DNA from: Desulfurivibrio alkaliphilus AHT 2
GTDB taxonomy: Bacteria > Desulfobacterota > Desulfobulbia > Desulfobulbales > Desulfurivibrionaceae
Length of the DNA stretch: 64,000 nucleotides
Direction: 5' to 3'
NCBI RefSeq assembly: GCF_000092205.1
Contig: NC_014216.1
Location: 372,001 to 436,000 of the forward strand
Below are positions 1-8,800 of the stretch, piece after piece. Numbering within the stretch: the first letter of the stretch is position 1; the number at the start of each line of letters is the position of its first letter. A model generated the notes under the pieces. That model was not told the DNA's origin. It did no database searches and was given only the letters and a program-made list of their open reading frames with translations. The translations under genes were made by a program, and so were the position numbers.

Positions 1-540
1 AACCCGCTGAAAAGCGGCCTGCCCAGCGAAGAGCTGCGCCGCCGCCTGGCCCGCGATCTCTCCCCCCGGCTGTTTCAGATTCTGCTCACCGAGCTGCTGA
101 AACAAAAGCGGGTGGTCCAGGAGGAGTCGCTGATCCGCCTGGCCTCCCACCAGGTCTCTTTAGCCGGCGACGCCGAAACCCTGCGCCGGGAACTGGGGCA
201 GTTTTATCATCGGGCGGGGCTAAGCGCCCCCACCATTAAGGAGACCCTGGAAGCCCACGGCAAGTACCCCGCCGAACTGGTGCGGGAGTTGCTGGCGGTA
301 ATGGTGCGGGAAGAGGAGCTGGTCAAGGTCAGCGAAGATCTCTACTACGACGCCCGGGCCCTGGCGCAGCTCAAGGAAAAACTGGTCGCCTTTCTGCAAG
401 CGGAGGGCGAAATCGATGCCCCCCGCTTCAAAAACCTCACCGGTCTCACCCGCAAGTTTTCCATTCCCCTGTTGGAATATTTCGACCGCACCAAGGTTAC
501 CCTGCGCATCGGCGACACCCGCAAACTGCGGAGCGGGTAA
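1..540 (+). CDS. selB: Selenocysteine-specific elongation factor SelB, C-terminal part (5' end outside window)
   Basis: The reading frame is open from base 1 and ends at a TAA at 538-540, giving 179 visible residues. The visible part is the winged-helix C-terminus of SelB, which binds the SECIS hairpin of selenoprotein mRNAs while the missing N-terminal GTPase domains carry Sec-tRNA(Sec). The diagnostic stretch is the final winged helix (FKNLTGLTRKFSIPLLEYFD followed by RTKVTLRIGD), a pattern I recognise from bacterial SelB. Its presence implies that the organism makes selenoproteins. The start codon and GTP-binding motifs lie upstream of the window, so completeness cannot be judged. An isolated selB-like fragment is possible but nothing suggests decay. 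Confidence 0.93.
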   Translation, partial: NPLKSGLPSEELRRRLARDLSPRLFQILLTELLKQKRVVQEESLIRLASHQVSLAGDAETLRRELGQFYHRAGLSAPTIKETLEAHGKYPAELVRELLAVMVREEELVKVSEDLYYDARALAQLKEKLVAFLQAEGEIDAPRFKNLTGLTRKFSIPLLEYFDRTKVTLRIGDTRKLRSG

Positions 541-634
541 CGGGAAACAACAGCACAAGCAGGTCGACCGCTAGCCGCCGGCATCGAGGCAATAGGGTTA
601 TTTGAATTGGCTCGGGAGATTGCCGGGGAGCCGC

Positions 635-671
635 TTGACAGTAAGTTACACAAAGTGTAACCTGTTGTACC
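635..671 (+). promoter_or_regulatory. AbiE promoter with operator-like inverted repeat
   Basis: A TTGACA hexamer at 635-640 and a weak -10 (TAACCT, 658-663) are 17 bp apart. The spacer holds a perfect inverted repeat, GTTACACAAAGTGTAAC at 645-661 (7-bp arms, 3-bp loop), which overlaps the -10. Transcription would start near 670, so the abiEi ATG at 672 would be almost leaderless. AbiEi antitoxins are known to repress their own operon by binding inverted repeats; the assignment here is inferred from position. Confidence 0.6.
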
Positions 672-1238
672 ATGATGCCGACACCACACCCCCAACCCGG
701 CCGCCGCTTGGCCGCTGTGCTTGAGGAATTGGCCAGCCCCGAGCACTATCTCTTTACCTCGGCCGATCTGCGCGGAGCCCTGCCGGAAATCAGTGCCGGG
801 GCCTTCAAAACCCTGCTGAGCCGGGCCGAAAAGCGCGGCCTGCTGCGGCGGATCTGTCGCGGCCTCTACCTTTACCCCCGGGTTGATTATCCCCGCGATC
901 TGCTGCTGTTCCACGCCGCCGCCCGGCTGCGGGCCGATGCCTTCAACTATATCAGCCTGGAGACCGCCCTTAGCGATGCCGGGGTGATCTCGCAGATTCC
1001 GCTCAACTGGATCACCCTGATGAGTTCCGGCCGGCGCAACATCGTGCGCTGCGGCCATTTCGGCACCATCGAGTTCGTCCATACCAGCCGGCAGCCGGCC
1101 ACTCTGGCCAATGAACTGACCTATGACCCCCGCTGCCGGCTCTGGCGGGCCTCGGTGGCCCTGGCCCTGCGGGACATGCGCGCCACCCGGCGCAATCTCG
1201 ACCTGATCGACGAGGAGCTTACCCGTGAATCTGCTTGA
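672..1238 (+). CDS. abiEi: Type IV antitoxin AbiEi-family transcriptional regulator
   Basis: This 188-residue protein matches the AbiEi antitoxin architecture. An N-terminal winged-helix DNA-binding region (about 1-75, including FKTLLSRAEKRGLLRRICRG and the LYLYPR turn) precedes a C-terminal domain that neutralises the toxin. It lies directly upstream of, and overlaps by 14 bp, an AbiEii-type nucleotidyltransferase, the usual order. The product should repress its own operon through the inverted repeat at 645-661 and counteract the downstream toxin. Two consecutive in-frame ATGs (672, 675) occur; the first is used here. The pair may be a phage-defence or addiction module. The assignment rests on the combination of gene order and motif resemblance. 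Confidence 0.85.
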   Translation: MMPTPHPQPGRRLAAVLEELASPEHYLFTSADLRGALPEISAGAFKTLLSRAEKRGLLRRICRGLYLYPRVDYPRDLLLFHAAARLRADAFNYISLETALSDAGVISQIPLNWITLMSSGRRNIVRCGHFGTIEFVHTSRQPATLANELTYDPRCRLWRASVALALRDMRATRRNLDLIDEELTRESA

Positions 1239-2130
1239 ACAACTGGCGGGGGAAGCCCTCCGCCACCGTCCGGAACTCTCTTTGCTGCGGCCGGCGGTGG
1301 AAAAGGAACTGCTGCACCACGATATCCTGCGCCTGCTTAATGAAGCCGGTCTGCTCTCCGGCCTGACCTTTATCGGCGGCACCTGCCTGCGGGCCTGCTA
1401 CGGTGCCGAACGCCTCAGCGAAGACCTCGACTTCAGCGGCGGCCACGACTTCCGCCGGGAAAGCATGGCCGGCCTGAAAGCAGCCCTGGAAAACGGCCTA
1501 GGTGCCAAGTACGGCCTTGAGGTGGAGGTAAAAGAGCCGGTGCGCGAGGCGGGCAACACCGATACCTGGAAGATCCGCATCATCACTCGCCCGGCCCGCC
1601 GGAACCTGCCGGCCCAGCGGATCAATATCGATATCTGCGCGGTGCCGAGCCACGACCGCCGACCGCTGATGCTGCGCAACCATTACGGGGTGGAAATGGG
1701 CACCTCCGGCCTGATCCTCCAGGCCGAAAGTCGCGAGGAAATTCTGGTGGACAAACTGCTGGCCCTGGCCCTGCGCCCCAACCGGGTCAAGAACCGCGAC
1801 CTGTGGGATATCGTGTGGCTCAAGCGCCACAATATCAACTTGTCCGCCGCCCTGCTCGCCCGCAAGATCGCCGACCGCCGTCTGGCCCCAGAAGATTTTC
1901 TTAACTACCTGGAGCAGCGGCAGCAACTGCTGGCCGGCGGCCCCGATCCCCGCCGGGACTTTATCCACGAAATGACCCGCTTCCTGGCGGCCGCCACCGT
2001 CGAGCAAACCGTGGCCAGGGAAGATTTCTGGTCCTATCTGCTCGACTCCATCGCCGACGAATGCCGACAGGCACGCACCCTGCTGGAAAACTTACCCCAA
2101 GCCGATAATGGCGTCCCCCGCGACTCTTGA
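1225..2130 (+). CDS. abiEii: AbiEii/AbiGii-family nucleotidyltransferase toxin
   Basis: This is a 301-residue nucleotidyltransferase of the AbiEii/MenT superfamily. The catalytic signature GGTCLRACYG followed by RLSEDLDF is intact (residues about 52-72), as are the ESREEILVDKLLAL segment and the later basic RVKNRDLWD motif, which are conserved in the family. Known members inactivate tRNA or otherwise transfer nucleotides to stop growth; the substrate here is unknown. A GTG start at 1225 lies inside the antitoxin gene, so the two are probably translationally coupled. Nothing suggests inactivation. The pair sits at the border of a mobile-looking island next to selB. Confidence 0.88.
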   Translation: MNLLEQLAGEALRHRPELSLLRPAVEKELLHHDILRLLNEAGLLSGLTFIGGTCLRACYGAERLSEDLDFSGGHDFRRESMAGLKAALENGLGAKYGLEVEVKEPVREAGNTDTWKIRIITRPARRNLPAQRINIDICAVPSHDRRPLMLRNHYGVEMGTSGLILQAESREEILVDKLLALALRPNRVKNRDLWDIVWLKRHNINLSAALLARKIADRRLAPEDFLNYLEQRQQLLAGGPDPRRDFIHEMTRFLAAATVEQTVAREDFWSYLLDSIADECRQARTLLENLPQADNGVPRDS

Positions 2131-2169
2131 CGTTGCGGAATCTGCCGCCGCCCTGGCCCTGCAAATTAG

Positions 2170-2187
2170 CGTACGATTTGGCGTACG
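2170..2187 (+). promoter_or_regulatory. Candidate toxin-antitoxin operator (paired CGTACG palindromes)
   Basis: Two identical CGTACG palindromic hexamers occur at 2170-2175 and 2182-2187, 12 bp apart, just upstream of the AGGAGG ribosome site (2191-2196) of the small toxin-antitoxin operon. Such spacing would place two half-sites on one DNA face, as in many antitoxin operators. No convincing -10/-35 pair is visible around them. Operator function is an inference. Confidence 0.35.
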
Positions 2188-2201
2188 CAAAGGAGGCGCC
2201 A

Positions 2202-2285
2202 ATGAGCACAATTACTGCAAAGGAATCGATCTTTGAAGGCATGAAGACGCCGGTTGCAGAGTGCGATGAGGAATTGGACTGGTGA
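2202..2285 (+). CDS. 27-residue mini-ORF, candidate antitoxin or leader peptide
   Basis: An ATG at 2202 preceded by a perfect AGGAGG at the right distance opens a 27-codon frame that begins MSTITAKESIFEGM and ends in an acidic tail EELDW. Its TGA overlaps the GTG start of the Txe/YoeB toxin (GTGA at 2282-2285), the coupling expected of an antitoxin-toxin pair. It is far shorter than Phd/YefM antitoxins (about 80 residues) and lacks a visible DNA-binding domain. It might be a truncated antitoxin, a miniature neutralising peptide or a translational leader. No homologue is recognised with certainty. Confidence 0.55.
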   Translation: MSTITAKESIFEGMKTPVAECDEELDW

Positions 2286-2545
2286 ACTGGAAGCTGGTCT
2301 ATACCAAGCAGGCCCCAAGAGATGCCGAAAAGCTTGCCGCTGCCGGCTTGAAACCGAAAGCGCAGCAATTACTTGACATCCTTGTCGACAATCCCTTCCA
2401 AAATCCGCCGCCATGCGAAAAGCTCGTCGGTGACCTGGCCGGTGCCTGTTCACGGCGCATCAACATCAAACATCGGCTGGTCTATCAAATTCTCGAAGGT
2501 CTGCGCACCGTGAAGGTGCTGCGGATGTTGACCCACTACGAATAA
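2282..2545 (+). CDS. Txe/YoeB-family mRNA interferase toxin
   Basis: This 87-residue protein has the Txe/YoeB fold signature. It carries the C-terminal run RRINIKHRLVYQI followed by VKVLRMLTHYE, and Glu46, Arg65 and a C-terminal His85-Tyr86 correspond to the catalytic residues of Escherichia coli YoeB (E46, R65, H83, Y84). Members cleave mRNA on the ribosome. The GTG start overlaps the stop of the preceding mini-ORF by 4 bp. No full-length antitoxin of the usual YefM type is adjacent, which is odd because an unneutralised intact toxin should be lethal. The mini-ORF or an unlinked antitoxin must provide protection, or expression is very low. Confidence 0.88.
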   Translation: MNWKLVYTKQAPRDAEKLAAAGLKPKAQQLLDILVDNPFQNPPPCEKLVGDLAGACSRRINIKHRLVYQILEGLRTVKVLRMLTHYE

Positions 2546-2892
2546 CCTCAGCCAGCTTATCCTGGCGGAGCGAGGGGTTATGTCAGCGGTAACCTGAAAA
2601 TGCATGAAAACGGGCCTACGGATTCAAGTCGTATGATATGCTGAAAATGGCGCTTTATCATTCGTTTGGCGATTTGCCTACGCCAAAATTTACCCACAGA
2701 TTTTGCTGAGGAGCCCTTCTCTTTTTTCTGCGGTGATTATTTTTTGCTTGACACTTTGTTGTTAGGCGATTTCAGTGGCGCCTGTTGCCCTTTTGTGAGT
2801 TAGGCTTGTTGGGGGATGTCGGCGTGGTTCTCTTTTTCTGAAACAGTCAATGGCTCGTTTTAGTGTTCTTTTATCATCTCGGGGGGGGGATA
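2546..2892 (+). other. AT-richer intergenic leader of the giant RHS gene, with G9 tract
   Basis: I see no gene in this 347-bp stretch. A TTGACA hexamer lies at 2748-2753 but no good -10 follows at 17 bp. A run of nine G residues (2881-2889) lies immediately before the tandem ATGs at 2893 and 2896, where the Shine-Dalgarno sequence should be. An upstream in-frame GTG at 2863 would read through the G tract. A segment at about 2662-2688 resembles the operator region at 2170-2190 in part. Confidence 0.5.
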
Positions 2893-5800
2893 ATGATGAA
2901 ATCAAGACAACGCGCTTTCAAGTGCAAGTCATGGTTGGCTCCGCTGCTGCTGTTGGTGGGGATTCTACTCCTTGTCGGCGTTTCGCATACGGCCACGGAC
3001 CTTGTTCTTGGTCCCGAACCCACCGCCATTGCCATTCATCCGGATTCGGAGATGGCGATTATTTCCCACGAGAAGGACAACCGGGTTACCCTGCTCAACC
3101 TCAACAATGTTGAGGAAAAGGTGACCCTTCCCGTTGGCCGCGCTCCCATGGGGGTGGCGATCAACGAGGCCACCAATACCGGACTGGTGTGTAACAGCAA
3201 GGATAAGAATGTCTCGGTTATTGATCTTGAATTTTTTCGCGAACTCTACTCGATGGAGGTGGGCGGCCGGCCTCGGGCGGTGGCGGTGGATTCCAGCCGG
3301 AACCGGGGGATGGTGGTCAATCGCCAGGATGGCACCGTTTCCGAGCTCGATCTCTATCTCGGCCGCGAGGATGCGGTCATTCCGGTGGGCCGGCTGCCCG
3401 TGGCCATCGCCGTGGATCCGGGCCTGAATTATGCCGTGGTGGTCGATGATGTCAGTCCGGCCCGCGACACGGTTGCGATTATCGACCTCGACAGCCGTCA
3501 GGTCATCAACAAGGTGGAAGTGGGCCGGGGCCCGGTGGCGGTGGATATCGACCCCGACAGCCATCTCGCCGTGGTGGCCAACGAGCGCAGTTCAAGTCTC
3601 ACCGTAATCGATCTTGCCACCTGGGAATCCCGCCACATTCCCCTGGAATACCGGCCGGTGGATGTGGCCACAAGCCGGGTAACCGGCCAGGCTCTGGTTC
3701 TCTCAAGGCTGAACAACCTGCTGCTGGCGGTGGACCTTGCCACCGGCGAGATCGGCAAGACCTACCCGGTAAAACACCGGGCCGCGGCCCTGGCCGTCTC
3801 GCCTTACAGCAACCGGGCCGCCGTGGTCGACGCCTCGACCAACAGCCTCTCCCTGATCCAGCTCGACAACCCGGTCCCCATCCTCCAGGAGGTCGCTCCA
3901 GCTTCGGCCGATCTCTTCAGTGTGCCCAAAACCGTCACCCTTGTCGGCCACCGCTTTCTTAAAAGCGCCGAGGTGCGGTTGGAAAAGGACGGCGCCATCC
4001 TGCAGCTTCCGTTTCGCTTCATCGATCACCGCACCCTGGAAGTCGATCTGCCCGACGAGGTAAGGAGCCGGCCCGGCCAGTATCTCTTTCGGGTGGTAAA
4101 CCCGGAACCGGTCGGCGGCAGCAGCGACCCGGTCATGTTCGAGGTCCGCAATGTCATCAAGCTCGAGATCACCAGCCCCGCCGACCAGAGCGAGGTGGAT
4201 GTCGCCGGTCTGACGGTAAGCGGCACGGCCATTTCCGGCTACCCCATTACTTCGGTGATGGTAAACGAGGTGGCCGCCGTTTACGAAAACGGAATATTCA
4301 CCGCCGAGATCGTGCTCGCGCCCGGGGAAAACAGCATTACCGCCGTGGTCCAAGATCAGGGCGGCGATACCGCCTCTAGCGCCATCACGGTAAATTACAC
4401 GCCCAAGGGACCACCCGACCCGGTGGAGGAGGCGCCGCCGCTGAACACCACCGAGGCCACCGACATCGCCGCCGCCACCGAGTTTCTCTACACCGGCCCC
4501 AACCCGGTCCAGACCGGAGTCGAGCCGGAAACCATCGAGGCCAGGAGGGTGGCAGTTCTGCGCGGCAAGGTGCTAAACCGCAATAATGTTCCCCTTGCCG
4601 GGGTGACCGTCACCATACTCAACCACCCCGAATACGGCCGGACCCTGAGCCGGGCCGACGGCCTGTTCGACCTGGCGGTCAACGGCGGCGGCCTGGTCAC
4701 CATCAACTACGAAAAGGAAGGCTACCTGCCGGTGCAGCGCCAGGTCCAGACCCCCTGGCGGGATTACGTTTGGGCTCCCGACGTGATCATGATCCCGCTG
4801 GACGGCAGGGTTACGGTTATCGACCTGGCGGCGGCCGAGACCATCCAGGTGGCCCAGGGCAGCGAGGTGGCCGACGAAGACGGCGCTCGCCAGGCCACCC
4901 TGCTTTTCGCCCCCGGCACCACCGCCGAGATGGTCCTGCCCGACGGCTCCAGCCAGCCGCTTTCCACCATCAGCGTGCGGGCCACCGAATACACCGTGGG
5001 CGACAACGGCCCGGAAGCGATGCCGGCCGTCCTGCCGGCCAACATCGCCTACACCTACTGCGTCGAACTGAGCGTGGACGAGGCCATGGCCGCCGGCGCC
5101 ACCGAAGTGCGCTTCAGCCAACCGGTCACTTTCTACCTGGACAACTTCATCGATTTCCCGGTGGGCGGGATCGTCCCCTCCGGTTATTACGACCGGGTCC
5201 GGGGCGTCTGGGTGCCGTCGGAAAACGGCCGGGTGGTAAAGGTAATCGGCATCAACAACGGCCTGGCCGAACTGGACATCTCCGGCAACGGCCAGGCGGA
5301 CAGCGCCGAGGCCCTGGCCGAACTGGGTGTTACCACAGAGGAGCGGCAAAACCTGGCCGAACTGTATGAACCCGGCAAAAGCCTCTGGCGGGTGCCGATC
5401 TCCCACTTTACTCCCTGGGACTGCAACTGGCCATACGGCCCGCCGCCGGATGCCGTGCCGCCGCCCTACGATCCGCCCCGGCCGGAGGATCGGGACAAGC
5501 CCGACGACCCCACCGAGTGCCGGGGCTGCGTTATCGAGGCTGAAAGCCAGGTGCTGGGAGAGTCGATCCCGATCACCGGCACGCCACACACCCTCAACTA
5601 CCGCTCCGACCGGGTACCAGGCTATACCGGAGGACGCACCATCGAAATCCCCTTGAGCGGCTCCTCGGTGCCTGGCTCGCTTAGGCGTATCGAGCTTGAA
5701 ATCCGGGTGGCGGGCCAGGTCCATCGCGCCAGCTTCGCCCCTCTGCCCAACCAGCGCACCACCTTCACCTGGGACGGCAAGGACGGCTATGGTCGGCCGG

Positions 5801-8800
5801 TGCAGGGTGCGGTTGAACTCACCTATCACCTGCGCTTTGTCTATCCGGTGGTTTACCTCGGTCCCGCCAATTTCCGCGCCGCTTTCGGCCGGGCCGGGGG
5901 CGCGGCCATTGGGGGCTCTCGCGGGGCTGCGGTTCTGGATTTTTCCAGGATGCATACCGTTACGTTGACCGGGTCTGTTGTCGACATCAGCGGTGTCGGT
6001 CGCTGGTCCCTCGACCGGCACCATTTTTACAGCGCTAAAGACAACACCACTTACCGAGGTGACGGCACTCGGCAGAGCGCGACGATTCTTGGGCCAATCA
6101 TTGAGACGATTGCTGGCACTGGCTCTTGGGGGCATTCCGGCGGCCTCGCCGTCAACGCACGACTTTATCGGCCAAGTTGTGTCTCCATTGACCCCGACGG
6201 CACCATATATATTGCTGACACAGGAAATCATCGTATCCGATCGGTGGGAACTGACGGAATTATTACCACCCACGCCGGCTCCGGCTTCCGTGCTGGTGGC
6301 CTCGGTGATAGTGGTTACTCCGGCGACGACGGTCCGGCCGTCAACGCACGGCTTAATTCGCCAACTGATATCGCCCTTGGCCCCGACGGCAGCATCTATA
6401 TTGCTGACTCAATAAACCACCGCATCCGCCGGGTGGGAACGGACGGCATTATCACCACCGTCGCTGGTACCGGCCCGACCGGTTGGTGGAGCGGGGGGTT
6501 CAGCGGCGACGGCGGCTCGGCCGTCGAGGCACGGCTTGATAGACCACATGCTGTCGCCATCGGCCCCGACGGCAGCATCTATATTGCTGACACATATAAC
6601 CACCGCATCCGCCGGGTGGGAACGGACGGCATTATCACCACCATCGCCGGTACCGGCTACCGGGGTTTCAGCGGCGACGGCGGTCCGGCCGACGAGGCAC
6701 GGCTTTTTGGGCCAATTGCTGTCGCCATCGGCCCCGACGGCAGCATCTATATTGCTGACACATATAACCACCGCATCCGCCGGGTGGGAACGGACGGCAT
6801 TATCACCACCGTGGCCGGTACCGGCAGTTTGGGTTATAGCGGCGACGGCGGCCCGGCCACCGAGGCGAGCTTTAGCACTCCAAGTGGTATTACGTTCGGC
6901 CCCGACGGCAGCCTTTATATCGCGGCCAACCACCGCATCCGCCGGGTGGGAACGGACGGCATTATCACCACCATCGCCGGTACCGGCTACCGGGGTTTCA
7001 GCGGCGACGGCGGTCCGGCCGACGAGGCACGGCTTGGACCAAGAGGTGTCTCCCTCGGCCCCGACGGCAGCATCTATGTTGCTGACTCAAACAACCATCG
7101 TATCCGCCACATTCGGCAACCTATAACTTCTTTAGCTTATGACGAAATTCTGATTGCCGCCGCCGATCATGACGAATACTACGTTTTCACACCCAGCGGT
7201 CGCCATCTGCGCACCTTGGACAGCCTGACCGGCACCACGCGCAAGACCTTTTCCTATGACGAACAGGGCCGTCTTGTCCGCCTGGAAGATGGTGACGGCA
7301 ACGCCACACTTATTGAACGAAACAGCGACGGCGACCCCACCGCCATCATTGCCCCCGATGGCCAGCGCACCGAATTGGCGCTGGACGCTAACGGCTACCT
7401 CGCCTCGGTCACCAACCCCGCCGGCGAAGCCTATCGCCTGGCCCACACCCCGAGCGGGCTCCTGACCAAAGTCATCAAACCGACCGGCGCGAAGTACACC
7501 TACAATTACAACGCTGTTGGCCGGCTTACCCACACCAACGATCCCGACGGCGGCGGCTGGACCATCGCCCGCACCAAAACCGGCACCGGCACCGGCGGTC
7601 GTATGACCAGCGCCGAGGGTCGGACTTGGAGTTTCGACGTCGATCGCCTGAGTAAGACGGAACTGCTGCGAACCTCCACCAATCCCGACGGCGCCGTTTC
7701 CACCCGGCGCATTACCACCACCGATTCGGAAATAACCGAGGTGGCCAATACCGCTGACGGCACCGTGCGCACCTTGCGCAAAGGCCCGGACCCCCGGATG
7801 GGGATGAGCGCGCCGGTGCTGGAATCGGCAATCACGACCCTGCCTTCCGGCCTGCAATCCACGATCAATTTCGCTCGGCTGGCAAATCTTGAGGACCAGG
7901 ACGACCCCCTCAGCCTGGTAAGCCTCACCGACACGGTCAACATCAACGGCCGCACCCTCACCAGCGTCTATCAGGCGGCGAGTCGCACTTACACCACCAC
8001 CACCACCGCCGGCCGAACGAGTTCGCTGGTGCTCGATGCCAATGGCCGGATCAGCCAAAGCCGGCCAGCCGGTCTCCTGGAGGTGGGCTACCATTACGAC
8101 CTCCGGGGGCGGTTGAGTTCCATCGCTCAAGGGGATGGCGCCCAGGGGCGCTACCTGGACTTCACCTACGACAGCCAGGGCTATCCCGCCGCCATTAGCG
8201 ACGGGCTGGGCGTTCTGGCCGCCTACGAGTACGATTTGGCGGGCCGGGTCACCCGGCAGGAGCTGGCCGACGGCCGGGAGATCCGCTACGGCTATGACGC
8301 CAACGGCAACCTTACCGCCATCACCCCGCCGGGCCGCAGCCCCCATCTCTTCACCTACACCGCCACCGACCGGCAGCAGGAGTACCTGCCGCCGGCAGCG
8401 GGGGCGCAACCCGCCGCCACCCGTTACGCCTACAACCTCGACGGCGAGTTGACCCAAATCACCCGCCCCGACGGCCAGACCCTGGAACTGGGCTATTCAG
8501 GCTGCTGCGGCAAGCTCGCTTATCTCGACCTGCCTCACGGCCGAATCGATTACTCATATCATTCCGCAACCGGCCGGCTCAGCGGGATCACCACCCCGGA
8601 GAACAATACCCTGGCCTTCACTTACGACGGCTTCCTGCCGCTGACCCAGTCCTGGACCGGCGAGATCAACGGCAGCGTGGCCCGGGGCTACGATAACAAT
8701 TTCCAGCTCCAGTCCCTGAACGTAAACGGCCAGACCATCACCTACGGCTACGACAGCGACGGCCTGCCCATCCAGGCGGGCGATCTCACCCTGGCGCGCG

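Noticed and set aside
2863-2892. GTG 2863 as start of the RHS giant
   Set aside because: It would read through the G9 tract and place glycines before the basic start of the signal peptide; the tandem ATGs at 2893/2896 fit better.
4573-6273. 566-codon open frame on the minus strand
   Set aside because: It is antisense to the giant RHS gene and composed of GC-rich codon shadow with no recognisable motif; the plus-strand frame has clear domains.
6090-7125. Regularly spaced repeats that could suggest a CRISPR array
   Set aside because: The repeats are in frame, encode NHL blades, and lack unique spacers of uniform length.
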